A stretch of DNA of 19,343 bases from an uncultured Oscillibacter sp. (lineage in GTDB: Bacteria > Bacillota > Clostridia > Oscillospirales > Oscillospiraceae): positions 1 through 19,343 of the forward strand of contig NZ_URDP01000038.1 in assembly GCF_900546705.1 (NCBI RefSeq). Direction: 5' to 3'. Every line of letters begins with the position of its first letter. The stretch's first letter is position 1. This document shows, one piece after another, positions 1 through 7,071 of the stretch. The notes beneath the pieces were generated by a model that searched no databases, was not told the DNA's origin, and saw only the letters and a program-made list of their open reading frames with translations. Made by a program: the position numbers and the translations under genes.

Positions 1-136
1 AGTTGTCAAGCAAATTGGGGTTTGGCCGCCCACCCAGATTTGCCAGCGCCTGCTGGGGGGCGTCTCTGATCTCCAGCCCGGCGCCAATGGCCTCCTCGAT
101 CTGGAGGCCTGTGTATTTGGATTGATACTCTTCCAT
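1..136 (-). CDS. Phage tail-associated protein, N-terminal fragment (runs off the window)
   Basis: Only the first 45 codons are present, reading MEEYQSKYTGLQIEEAIGAG and on to ...PNPNLLDN at the window edge. The ATG at 136 is preceded by a GAGGAGG ribosome site at a good distance, ten bases downstream of the tail-tip gene's stop. The short 'YTG-x-QI-(E/D)-A' opening followed by a 'PNLLDN' segment is, from memory, common at the N-terminus of tail fibre or baseplate-appended proteins of Firmicutes phages. That fits its place directly downstream of the tail-tip gene. Function is inferred from this short stretch and from position only; it could be a fibre, a chaperone or another appendage. The gene is cut by the window boundary, not broken. 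Confidence 0.6.
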   Translation of the reverse strand, partial: MEEYQSKYTGLQIEEAIGAGLEIRDAPQQALANLGGRPNPNLLDN

Positions 137-146
137 GTGCGCCTCC

Positions 147-2468
147 TCACATCAAAATGACAATGCAGCCGGTGGCCCCGTCTCCGCCGTCTGAGCCATC
201 GCCGCCAACGCCGCCAGGGCGGTAGAAATTGAACCCGCCCCAGTCACCATACATCTGGGACTCACCTGCGCCCGCGCAGCTGCCGCCGCCTCCGCCATGA
301 CCCGCCGTGCCGCCCTTGCCGTACGCCGCCGGCACCGGGGGCTTGACCGGCTGCGCACCTTTGACGCCGGCTCCCTCCGCGAGGCCAAACGCACCGGAGT
401 CCGGTCCGCCATACGTATTGACGTAGTCCGGGATCTCCGGCGGTTTCGGACCTGCGGCTCCGTAGGCTGGGCCACCGGTACCAGCACCGCCCAGTCTGAA
501 TTCTTTTTCATCGTCCGGAAAGCCATCTCCATTGTCTTTTTCCCATGTGCCCGCACCTGGCTTCCCTGGGTTTGACCCCTGGCCTACGCCGTCCGCAGCA
601 GAGGCGCCCAGATAGCCAGACTGGCCCGGCCTCCCGTTGTCCCCAATGGAGCCATAGAGCGTATTGGTGAGCACATCCAGATATCCATACCGCAGACGGA
701 CGCCGTTTGCACTGGAATACGGTCCGAACGTGGTGTCGCTGCCTTCCGTACCGGCCTCGCTGGGTTCAATCGTAAAGCCGACGTTGACGTTCTCCGCGCC
801 TTTCAGGGCTCCAACCATGCGCTGACCGATGCCGCCGATACCACCGATGCCGCATTTGTATACAAATTTCTGACCCTTGGTGACGTTGATCTCCACCACC
901 AGGATTCTGCCGCCCTCGCCGGGCGTGCCCGGCGTTCCTCCGATGCCCGGAGTCGTTCCACCTGGGCATGGAAGATACGCCTCGTGCCCTGGGGACTTGG
1001 TTCTGTCCTGGTAAAGTTCAATCTCTCCGTCAGTTCCGATATGGTAGATCCGGTACGTCCCGCTGTTATCCCCGAAGTTGTCATAGTTCAGGTGGTGGCC
1101 ATCCGCCGCGCCGCCGCAGTTTCCACCGACGGCGCCACAGCCTGCGCCGATAACGGCGATCTTGATGCGGCCGTCGATGGGGGATACCCACTCGCCCTCG
1201 CCGGTGAGCACGACGGACTGGGTGTAGTTATTGCCGCCGCCGGAAGGCACATAGCCGGTAATCAGCTCGCAGGCCGCCCGGAGGAACGAGCCGGAGGAGA
1301 TCTCCATCTGCGCCAGGAAGGCGCTCTCCGGTTCGTAGTAGGGGTTGTTGAACGCAATCAGATCGCCCGGTTTTTCGTCCGCCAGCACGATGTCGCTGCG
1401 GATGCGCCGGGCGGAGGCGTAGTAGCTAAGCACCCGCTCCAGCACATTGCGGCTGTTGGTAGCATTGACCAGCGTCGCCTGGGACACGGTGGCCGTCTTT
1501 TCCTGGCCCGTCGCGCGCCCCTGCACCGTTTTGGACAGTACGCGGGTAACATGGGTGTACTTCTTCCCTATCAAGGTTCCCAAGCCGCTGACAACGGCAT
1601 AATTGACGCCGGACTCCCGGATCTCGATGGTGCCGGTGGTCTGCAGATCGTGGATGGGCGCATCCCGGAAGGAGACGAACACATCCTCCGCCACCTCGCC
1701 GCTCTGGGTGTTGTCGTAGAGCGTTACCTGCTCGTCCGACTCCAAGGGGATAAACGTGTGCTCCGTGACGTTCGCGCCGGTGGCCGGGGTCAGATAGTCC
1801 ACCTCGCCGCCGTAAAAAATGCGGCTGTCCGGCACGTTGATCTGGACAGCGGTATCCGGGAAGCAGAAGTAGACCTCCCCGGAGGCGTCCTTGCGCAGCA
1901 TGACGCCGGTGGCAAAGAGCAGATGGTGCAGATTCGCCCGGCGGGTGGAGATTGGCAGCCATCCGAAAATGAGAACGGCGGCCACATCCTCGGCACAGGT
2001 AAAGGAAAACGCCCCGTTGATGATCTCCCGAGCCACCTCCTGAAAGGTCTGGCCGGTGTAGATGTTTCCGTAGTGGATCTGGCCATCCAGGATGCCCACC
2101 CCGGAGACTGCGGTCAAAGAAAAATGCGTCTCGGATGTGCGCGCCGCCTTGGAAAAATAGAACTTGCCGATGAGAGTGTCGCCGTCATACAGCCGCGCCG
2201 GCGTGCCGTAGGGGATGGCGTCCGGGCGGATGTCCGCCGGGAACACGGTGAAGATGTAGCCATCCGCTGTCCGCAGGCCCGTAGAGCCGGCCGGCACAAA
2301 TCGCACACGCACATAGGCCGCCGAGTACACCACCGGCAACAGCTGGTCAATCGCCAGCTCCTCACCGGAAAGGGCGGAATACATGACACAGGTGCAGGTT
2401 TTGACGTCGTCTCCCTGGTAGACCGCAAGTGGCGATGCCGGATCGCCCACGATGATCTTTGCGCTCAT
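147..2468 (-). CDS. Tail-tip / baseplate protein with glycine-rich C-terminal domain (candidate receptor-binding protein)
   Basis: Protein of 773 residues from the ATG at 2468, which follows the upstream TGA by two bases. A GTG six bases further up (2474) is in frame, but the ATG fits the GGGAGAGG ribosome site better. Residues about 1-410 look like a mixed tail-tip module with no motif I can name. From about residue 418 a glycine-rich domain begins with a strand reading TGEGEWVSPIDG then AVIGAGCGAVGGNCGG, and it continues in Gly-rich blocks to the C-terminus (GGDGSDGGDGATGCIVILM). Proteins with the 'GxGxWxxPxG...VxVIGaGgGGgGG' start and 'GaxGxVxI' end are known as glycine-rich domains on phage fibres and adhesins, where polyglycine II-type packing forms the tip. 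Position after the tape measure and a small tail protein supports a distal tail role. Receptor binding is inference. Confidence 0.75.
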   Translation of the reverse strand: MSAKIIVGDPASPLAVYQGDDVKTCTCVMYSALSGEELAIDQLLPVVYSAAYVRVRFVPAGSTGLRTADGYIFTVFPADIRPDAIPYGTPARLYDGDTLIGKFYFSKAARTSETHFSLTAVSGVGILDGQIHYGNIYTGQTFQEVAREIINGAFSFTCAEDVAAVLIFGWLPISTRRANLHHLLFATGVMLRKDASGEVYFCFPDTAVQINVPDSRIFYGGEVDYLTPATGANVTEHTFIPLESDEQVTLYDNTQSGEVAEDVFVSFRDAPIHDLQTTGTIEIRESGVNYAVVSGLGTLIGKKYTHVTRVLSKTVQGRATGQEKTATVSQATLVNATNSRNVLERVLSYYASARRIRSDIVLADEKPGDLIAFNNPYYEPESAFLAQMEISSGSFLRAACELITGYVPSGGGNNYTQSVVLTGEGEWVSPIDGRIKIAVIGAGCGAVGGNCGGAADGHHLNYDNFGDNSGTYRIYHIGTDGEIELYQDRTKSPGHEAYLPCPGGTTPGIGGTPGTPGEGGRILVVEINVTKGQKFVYKCGIGGIGGIGQRMVGALKGAENVNVGFTIEPSEAGTEGSDTTFGPYSSANGVRLRYGYLDVLTNTLYGSIGDNGRPGQSGYLGASAADGVGQGSNPGKPGAGTWEKDNGDGFPDDEKEFRLGGAGTGGPAYGAAGPKPPEIPDYVNTYGGPDSGAFGLAEGAGVKGAQPVKPPVPAAYGKGGTAGHGGGGGSCAGAGESQMYGDWGGFNFYRPGGVGGDGSDGGDGATGCIVILM

Positions 2469-2470
2469 GG

Positions 2471-2842
2471 TCACCTCTCCCTCAGCGTGATGCCGAACTC
2501 CGAAAAATACGGAGTCTGCCCGTCAATCAGCAAAATCTCAGCCGCATCCACATCCGGGATAAACGTTGCCGTCCGATCAGAGCCTGTCCGCAGATCCCGG
2601 TAGGTAAGCTGCACATAGGGTTTTAAGAGGGCCGAAAACAATGCTGTGACCTCGGATTCTGTCAGTGCGTTGGTATAGACGGTGACTACCGCCTTGAACG
2701 CCAGAATGTCCACCGTCTCCGATCCGTCCAGCATGAGTCCTCCGTTGCTTCCCTCCCGCTTTTCGTACCCAACAGAATACACAAGCCGGTTGATTTTTGT
2801 GGAAAAATCGACTCCATCAACAATAAACGGAAGTCTGGTCAT
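2471..2842 (-). CDS. Small tail protein between tape measure and tail tip (unrecognised family)
   Basis: Protein of 123 residues, MTRLPFIVDGVDFSTKINRL and onward. I chose the ATG at 2842 because GGAGGTG lies five bases upstream and the tape measure stop ends one base before it; the frame can be extended to a TTG at 2857, but that would overlap the tape measure gene. It lies where siphophages usually encode a distal tail component, but it is much shorter than a typical Dit protein (about 250 residues), so I do not call it Dit. It has no membrane segment or cysteine motif and is a mixed alpha/beta-looking soluble sequence ending FGITLRER. A structural or assembly role at the tail tip is inferred from position only. 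Confidence 0.75.
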   Translation of the reverse strand: MTRLPFIVDGVDFSTKINRLVYSVGYEKREGSNGGLMLDGSETVDILAFKAVVTVYTNALTESEVTALFSALLKPYVQLTYRDLRTGSDRTATFIPDVDAAEILLIDGQTPYFSEFGITLRER

Positions 2843-2843
2843 A

Positions 2844-4463
2844 CTACACCTCCACAAGAGAGCCGCCGTGAATGCGGCCCTCCGTCTGGTTATAGCGATA
2901 CAGTTTCCGGCTGAGCACTGCGCCGTCCAGCTCCTCCGTGAAGTGAATCACGATATCCTGCGGCCTGGATGTCTGCACCTGCTGTCCCCCGGCAAATGCA
3001 GTCCCTGCGGACAGCGTGCCGGTATTGGACAAGCTGCGCCACACCGCCGCGTCTGCCGCCGGCAGGACCGTCTCATCCCGGTGAAGCTCCGCAACATAGC
3101 CGTCATGGGGAACTCTCCACAATCCGCCGGCATGAGAGCCCTCCACCCATCCATAAGTGCCGTCTGACTTCCGCACCCATTTTTTATCCGGATCGATGCC
3201 GAAAAATTTATCCCAGCCTTCCTCCAGCTTCGGGCGGGTCCGCTCCCACCAATCCCCCAGATCCTGAATACCCTGTACGGCTCCATCAATGCAGTCCGAC
3301 AGGAAATTGAAGCCTTCGGTTCCGAGATCCCGCAGGGCGTCTTTTACGGGGCTGAGCTTTTCTCCCAGCTTTGCCTGCGCCTCCTCAAATTTTGCCTGGG
3401 ACTCATTGGCTGCCACAATATCGTCGTTGGTGTCGATCCATGCCTGTCCGGCCTCTGCCAGGCCCTGGCGGGTCAGCTCCTGGAGCACGATATTGGCCCG
3501 CTCTGTGGTGGAGTTTGCGCTCTCCAGCTTAGCGTTGAAGTCATCCTCACTGGTGCCTGCCCAGTTGAGCACATCGGCAAAGGTTCCCGTTACCTGACCG
3601 GCCTGGATGGTCTCGTTGATGGCCTCCGCCAATCCGTCGATGGGGATGCTGTCTCCGTACCGGGCCCAGGCACCGATGGCGGAATCCGTCACCAGCATCA
3701 GCTCCTCCTGACTCAATCCGATGGCCTGCAAGTTGGCCACTGTGGTGGCCGCTGTCTGGTTGTCACCCAGGACCGAGTAAAGCCGCTCATAGGTCTGGGC
3801 CGTCTCCTCGGCGGAATACCCGGCAGCCTGGGAAGAGACCTCCAGCGTGCCCATGATCTTGCGGTATTCCTCCGACGCATCCACCACCTCCGTGATGGCC
3901 CCGGCAATGGCGGAAAGCCCGCCCACAATGGCGCCTCCGGCCAATGCGCCTTTCAGCGCCCCCAGCTTTCCAACCGCATCATCCAGTCCGGAAAAGGGAG
4001 AGGTCAGATCCATCTGTCCCGCCGCGTCTCCGGCGCTGCGCACCTCCCGGCCATACTCGTCGATGGAGTCGGCACATCGGTCCGCGCTGCGTCTGGCCTC
4101 ATCCAGATACCGTTCATTGTCCTGGATCTCACCGTTGAGATCGGCAAGCGCAGCCCGGGCATAATTGAGCTGCCGTTTATAGGCATCCGTCCGGCTGTCT
4201 GCCTCGCCGTATGCCTCAGCAGCATCTGAGACGGCCCGCTCCAGAGCCCGCACCTTTTCTGCCTGCTGCTCCTGCTCCCGGCGCAGGATCTGCCCTTTGG
4301 CCGTGAGGGCCTCCATGGAATTGGCCTGTCCCTTGAATTCCGCCGTGGCCAGCGCCATTTCGGACTTCAGGTTTTTCATTTCCGAGTTGACGGACGCCAT
4401 CTGCTTTTTGAATTCCTGCTCTCCGTCCAGTTTGATGGACGTGGAGATCGTCCTCACCGCCAT
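2844..4463 (-). CDS. Tail tape measure protein (short)
   Basis: Protein of 539 residues starting at the ATG at 4463 behind a strong AAGGAGG site. The N-terminal 130 residues are highly charged and probably coiled-coil, rich in Q, E, K and A (the stretch EQEFKKQMASVNSEMKNLKS is typical). Then come an AG-rich hydrophobic segment near residues 175-195 (GALAGGAIVGGLSAIAGAI) and a long helical region. This layout is typical of tape measure proteins of Clostridia prophages, which sit inside the tail tube and set its length. By the usual rule of about 0.15 nm per residue, 539 residues suggest a tail of roughly 80 nm, short for a siphophage. It follows the frameshifted chaperone gene directly, as in most siphophages. 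No lysozyme or peptidase domain was recognised. Confidence 0.88.
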   Translation of the reverse strand: MAVRTISTSIKLDGEQEFKKQMASVNSEMKNLKSEMALATAEFKGQANSMEALTAKGQILRREQEQQAEKVRALERAVSDAAEAYGEADSRTDAYKRQLNYARAALADLNGEIQDNERYLDEARRSADRCADSIDEYGREVRSAGDAAGQMDLTSPFSGLDDAVGKLGALKGALAGGAIVGGLSAIAGAITEVVDASEEYRKIMGTLEVSSQAAGYSAEETAQTYERLYSVLGDNQTAATTVANLQAIGLSQEELMLVTDSAIGAWARYGDSIPIDGLAEAINETIQAGQVTGTFADVLNWAGTSEDDFNAKLESANSTTERANIVLQELTRQGLAEAGQAWIDTNDDIVAANESQAKFEEAQAKLGEKLSPVKDALRDLGTEGFNFLSDCIDGAVQGIQDLGDWWERTRPKLEEGWDKFFGIDPDKKWVRKSDGTYGWVEGSHAGGLWRVPHDGYVAELHRDETVLPAADAAVWRSLSNTGTLSAGTAFAGGQQVQTSRPQDIVIHFTEELDGAVLSRKLYRYNQTEGRIHGGSLVEV

Positions 4464-4466
4464 GGG

Positions 4467-4999
4467 TCAATCCTCCTTCCGCTTCAGGCGTCCCCGTCCG
4501 ACTTCCAGCTCCACCAGATCCGCCACCTGACCAGGGGTCAGCAGCTGCGCCGCCCGGAGATCCAGGCCCAAAATCTGCGTAACCGTGTCAAGATACTCCG
4601 GCCAAGTCTGCCGGGTTCCGTTTTTTTTTGCAGCTCCAAAAGCCCGAGATCTTCATACTCCCGCTTGGGTACGTGCTCCATGGAAAGGCCCAGATGGGCA
4701 GCCGAGCAAATGGCTCGCCTGGCACGCAGTACATCCAGCGGCCCCAGCAGAGCCGACAGCTGTCCCATGGCAGGGATCGGCTCCGGCGTGTGGCCCAGCT
4801 GCCGCCTTGCCAGCTCCCCCTGCTCGGAGAGCTTTTGCAAAAGCCAGCAGGTGGCCAGGAAGGATGCCCGGCTTTCACCGGCGACAACGTCCGGGATCTC
4901 CTTGTCACTGCCGAACTTATCATAAAAATCAAACAGCGCCGCACCGTTGAGATACAGGTGCAGCACCTGCCCGTTAAATGCAAAGTCAACGTCTTTCAT
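4467..4999 (-). CDS. Tail assembly chaperone, -1 frameshift fusion (gpGT-like)
   Basis: The upstream frame (start 4999) runs to the A9 tract at 4629-4621. A -1 slip on A-AAA-AAA then gives 51 further residues, NGTRQTWPEYLDTVTQILGL to ...GRLKRKED, ending at a TGA at 4469-4467, three bases before the tape measure ATG. The fusion is 177 residues (126 plus 51). The -1 frame is open and protein-like up to the tape measure, while the unshifted frame ends in an Arg/Trp-rich tail. Siphophages commonly make a short and a long chaperone by programmed frameshifting immediately upstream of the tape measure gene (lambda gpG/gpGT); the long form binds the tape measure and recruits tail tube subunits. I read the shift directly from the sequence; the efficiency is unknown. 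I saw no obvious downstream stimulatory structure. Confidence 0.8.
4538..4999 (-). CDS. Tail assembly chaperone, unshifted product (gpG-like)
   Basis: Protein of 153 residues in the zero frame, MKDVDFAFNGQVLHLYLNGA onward. The ATG at 4999 follows an AGAGGAGCG site. The first 126 residues form a plausible helical domain common to both products. The last 27 residues, after the A9 run, are basic and aromatic and look like read-out of a non-coding frame, which supports regular slippage into the -1 frame. The gene lies between the major tail protein and the tape measure, the canonical chaperone position. The family was assigned from gene order and the frameshift, not from a sequence motif. Confidence 0.78.
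   Translation of the reverse strand: MKDVDFAFNGQVLHLYLNGAALFDFYDKFGSDKEIPDVVAGESRASFLATCWLLQKLSEQGELARRQLGHTPEPIPAMGQLSALLGPLDVLRARRAICSAAHLGLSMEHVPKREYEDLGLLELQKKTEPGRLGRSILTRLRRFWAWISGRRSC
4621..4629 (-). other. Slippery A9 run for -1 ribosomal frameshifting
   Basis: On the minus strand the sequence reads CTGC, nine A, then CGG. In the zero frame it is CAA AAA AAA ACG, so A-AAA-AAA allows both tRNALys to re-pair after a -1 slip, and decoding resumes at AAC GGA ACC. The -1 frame is open for 51 codons, up to the tape measure gene. Confidence 0.8.
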
Positions 5000-5020
5000 T
5001 GTCGCTCCTCTTTTGAGAAA

Positions 5021-5039
5021 GCGGGGCGCTGCGCCCCGC
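5021..5039 (-). terminator. GC hairpin between major tail protein and chaperone genes (weak terminator or mRNA-processing hairpin)
   Basis: Inverted repeat GCGGGGCGC / GCGCCCCGC with a one-base centre (in practice an 8-bp stem with a 3-base loop). It sits in the 43-bp gap after the major tail protein stop. On the minus strand it is followed by TTTC only, so it is not a full intrinsic terminator. A leaky terminator or an RNA 3' end stabiliser here would lower chaperone and tape measure expression relative to the abundant tail tube protein. The hairpin is seen; the role is inferred. Confidence 0.55.
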
Positions 5040-5042
5040 CGA

Positions 5043-5624
5043 TCATGTGCCGCTTGCCTTGATCTTTTCGTTTACCCAGCTGGCCGCCTCCGTCTCTGTG
5101 GGGAAATCCTTGCTCTTGATCTGCCAGTCGCCGCTGTTGCAGGCAGATGCCAGGAAGTGGATCTTGGAGTTGGCCAGCGTAATGGACTCGCCTTTAGTGG
5201 AATATTCCTCACCCTGCATGCTGGCTTTCACCTTGGGGTAATAGATCCCCTGGTATACCTTCACGTTGCCCTCCAGCATTTTGGAGATATAAAAGCCCAG
5301 TCCCCCGTAGGGCGGGTTGTCCTCTGCGCCGAAGTGCAGATCCTGTGCATCTTCATCGTCCAGCTTTGCGCCGAAGATGGCGGAAGCCGCCGTATTGGCC
5401 AGCTCGTTGACCTCCACATCGATGCCGGCTTCCTTGAACTCCACCACATGCACCTTCAGGGCATTGTCACCGTATCCCTTGGCCTCGTTAAAGGTCGGAC
5501 TGTCGGTCACCTTGTTCAGCTCCCCCAGATTGACCGGGGTGCCATACTTGGGAAGTGCCCCGGCAGGCTCCGGGTCGCTCTGGGCAAACGGCGCCCACTG
5601 CAGCATTTTTGCTCCGTATTTCAT
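5043..5624 (-). CDS. Major tail (tube) protein, phi13-type
   Basis: Protein of 193 residues starting at the ATG at 5624, preceded by AAGGAGGAG. The sequence MKYGAKMLQWAPFAQSDPEP, then VNLGELNKVTDSPTF and a conserved-looking 'GxxxxAKLDDEDAQDL' and 'GLGFYISKMLEGNVKVYQGIYYPKV' arrangement, resembles the phi13-type major tail proteins of Firmicutes phages, which stack as hexameric rings to form the tail tube. The C-terminal part (about residues 165-193, DFPTETEAASWVNEKIKASG) may be a small added domain. It lies just before the chaperone pair and the tape measure, as expected. Length is within the usual range (about 190-220). Confidence rests on gene order plus overall sequence character. Confidence 0.85.
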   Translation of the reverse strand: MKYGAKMLQWAPFAQSDPEPAGALPKYGTPVNLGELNKVTDSPTFNEAKGYGDNALKVHVVEFKEAGIDVEVNELANTAASAIFGAKLDDEDAQDLHFGAEDNPPYGGLGFYISKMLEGNVKVYQGIYYPKVKASMQGEEYSTKGESITLANSKIHFLASACNSGDWQIKSKDFPTETEAASWVNEKIKASGT

Positions 5625-5645
5625 GAGCTCCTCCTTTCAGGGACT

Positions 5646-6062
5646 TCACAGCCCCTTTGACCGTAAATATTCATCGTATACTGTTGCCGCCGCCTGAGTG
5701 CTGGCAGCCGCACTTTGCTCGTTGGCTTTCCGGATGAAGTTCCTGGCCGGGACACCCCGTTTTCCGTATTCATTGACAAAAGCAATTTCGGCATTTCGGG
5801 TAACGGTTTTTCCCCGTTTTCGGGTCCCTGAAAAAGTAATACTGATATAACGGATGCCCTTTCTTGTTTTGGGCTTATTTTTTTTCAAAGATCGGGCAGT
5901 CTTTCCTGTATCCGCTATTGATTGAGCCGCTGACTTTTGTGCCTGCAGTACCACATCCGCCTGGGCATTGAGCATGGAATCCTGGACCGATTCCGGGAGC
6001 TGCGCTACATCCTGCAGGCTGAGCATCAGCTCATCCAATCCGGAGGCAGAAAATTCAGCCAT
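5646..6062 (-). CDS. HK97 gp10-like neck/tail-completion protein
   Basis: Protein of 138 residues, MAEFSASGLDELMLSLQDVA onward. The ATG at 6062 overlaps the preceding gene's stop by 8 bases; the longer open frame to 6347 is only antisense-quality read-through of the neighbour. The C-terminal half has the pattern seen in HK97 gp10-like proteins: a basic KKNKPKTRKG linker, then 'AFVNEYGKRGVPARNFIRKA', matching the family's 'vNEyGtr..pArpFl..A' signature. These proteins act at the head-tail joint or in tail completion. The gene is noticeably more AT-rich than its neighbours, including an A8 run near 5878-5885 in the basic linker, which hints at a separate origin for this small module. Confidence 0.78.
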   Translation of the reverse strand: MAEFSASGLDELMLSLQDVAQLPESVQDSMLNAQADVVLQAQKSAAQSIADTGKTARSLKKNKPKTRKGIRYISITFSGTRKRGKTVTRNAEIAFVNEYGKRGVPARNFIRKANEQSAAASTQAAATVYDEYLRSKGL

Positions 6063-6411
6063 TGACCCCACCCACTTCTTCAAACTCCAACACATAGTGC
6101 CGGCCATCCAGATCACTGGCATCTTCCATGGTGGGATAGGTAAAGCCGGCGTCAAAAACAGCCTGCCGAAGCTGCCGTACCGTAGGCAGCGGATTTCCTG
6201 CCAGCGGGCAAAAGTAATGGAGCTGCAGCAGATACCGCAGCGCGTGGGGAGCATCGTCCCCAAACCCTTCCGGCATTTCCGTTGCATTGTAGGTGCAGTA
6301 CGCTTCCGCATCGCCGCCATAGATCGCCGGCTCACACACCGGAACAACAGGCGTCACCGCAGCCACCAGCCGGGCGTAGACGGAGGACTCAGCTTCTGCT
6401 GTTGCTCTCAC
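6055..6411 (-). CDS. Probable tail terminator / tail completion protein
   Basis: Body of about 118 residues containing ...VYARLVAAVTPVVPVCEPAI, then YCTYNATEMPEGFGDDAPHA and ending GRHYVLEFEEVGGVNG. The start is uncertain. The frame is open to 6510, with ATG codons at 6459 and 6453 but no good ribosome site. I prefer GTG at 6411, which overlaps the head closure gene by 23 bases and has GGGGCG upstream. The 'YNxxE.P..FGDD.P....Y.LQ.HyFcPL' body and the 'DG.HYV.EFE' end resemble small proteins found between head closure and major tail genes in Firmicutes phages, which I believe act as tail terminators. Function is inferred from position and general likeness. The usual order is gp10-like then terminator; here it appears swapped. 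Confidence 0.65.
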   Translation of the reverse strand: MRATAEAESSVYARLVAAVTPVVPVCEPAIYGGDAEAYCTYNATEMPEGFGDDAPHALRYLLQLHYFCPLAGNPLPTVRQLRQAVFDAGFTYPTMEDASDLDGRHYVLEFEEVGGVNG

Positions 6412-6727
6412 AGACGCCCCAGAGCTCAAGATACTGCCGTCCTGCGTAGTCATTGACATACTCGATCTGCCACTCCTTTCCGCCGTACTCCACCCACATC
6501 TTTCGGTCAATGGGGACGCTGGTCCATCGGATCAGGAACCTGGCTTTCATCTGGCCAAAGTCCGCATTGGCCCGCACCAGCTCGGTGCCGCTGGTCATGG
6601 TCACCCTTGCCCAGCAGCGGTAGACCTCCTCCGGCTCGCCGACGGGGAACCCTTCCCCGTCGGCTTTTTCCGCCCGCCTCAAGATCCGGATTCGGTGCCG
6701 GAACTCTCCTGCCTGTACAGGATTCAT
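6389..6727 (-). CDS. Head closure protein (SPP1 gp16 / head-tail adaptor family)
   Basis: Protein of 112 residues, MNPVQAGEFRHRIRILRRAE onward, with the family's typical opening 'M...aGefrhRIriqr', a central 'VYRCWARVTMTSGTELVRAN' and 'RWTSVPIDRKMWVEYGGKEW...' and a C-terminal 'YLELWGVCE'. This is the head-tail adaptor / SPP1 gp16-like fold that seals the connector below the portal. The ATG at 6727 overlaps the upstream TGA as ATGA, so translation is probably coupled. Copies of the 17-bp palindrome sit 22 bases upstream of this start, inside the connector gene. Length is normal for the family. Confidence 0.85.
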   Translation of the reverse strand: MNPVQAGEFRHRIRILRRAEKADGEGFPVGEPEEVYRCWARVTMTSGTELVRANADFGQMKARFLIRWTSVPIDRKMWVEYGGKEWQIEYVNDYAGRQYLELWGVCESNSRS

Positions 6728-7056
6728 CTCAGCACCTCCACTCCGCCGGTGTCAGAATCGGACACCGGCAGCTCCGTCAGCTTGAGCTGGGTGAGCATCC
6801 GGCGGAGAACAGGGTTGTCGCTGACGCTGCCCTCCGTCTGAGCGCCCCGCCGGTCGTAGCCGTCCAGCACCAGGGCGCAGATACAAAGGTCGTATTGCGC
6901 CCGCCGGGGCGTCCCCTCCTTGGGCTCCCGGATGCCCGCCTGAGCCATGTAGCTCACCGCCGCGTCATGGAGCCCCTGGAGGAGGAGTTCCTCCCCATCC
7001 TCCAGGGTATCGATCCGGCAGTAGGCCATCAGGCGGGCTTTTACCGCATCATCCAT
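6724..7056 (-). CDS. Head-tail connector protein (gp6-like, DNA packaging/adaptor)
   Basis: Protein of 110 residues, MDDAVKARLMAYCRIDTLED onward. Small helical protein with the layout of HK97 gp6 / SPP1 gp15-like connectors: an N-terminal helix 'VKARLMAYCRID', an acidic turn 'LEDGEELLLQGLHDAAVSYM', then 'RRAQYDLCICALVLDGYDRRG'. It forms the ring below the portal. GGAGGTG lies before the ATG at 7056. Near the C-terminus the codons for VSDSDT are exactly the 17-bp palindrome also found at three other places, so the tail of this protein seems to be shaped by a DNA element rather than by protein constraint. Confidence 0.82.
   Translation of the reverse strand: MDDAVKARLMAYCRIDTLEDGEELLLQGLHDAAVSYMAQAGIREPKEGTPRRAQYDLCICALVLDGYDRRGAQTEGSVSDNPVLRRMLTQLKLTELPVSDSDTGGVEVLR
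6749..6765. repeat. 17-bp palindrome, copy A (inside connector gene)
   Basis: Plus strand gtgtcagaatcggacac; imperfect dyad with one mismatch from GTGTCCGA-N-TCGGACAC. On the minus strand it is identical, base for base, to the plus-strand version of copy C. Lies 22 bp upstream of the head closure start codon. Confidence 0.8.
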
Positions 7057-7071
7057 GACTCACCTCCGGCA

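Noticed and set aside
984..2603. Long plus-strand open frame (539 codons) opposite the tail-tip gene
   Set aside because: Antisense shadow of a GC-rich gene; no ribosome site, low-complexity His/Gly/Arg/Pro-rich translation, and it crosses two well-supported minus-strand genes.
5878..5885. A8 run on the minus strand in the gp10-like gene as a second frameshift site
   Set aside because: The unshifted frame continues into the conserved C-terminal NEYGKRG...ARNF region, so slippage is not needed.
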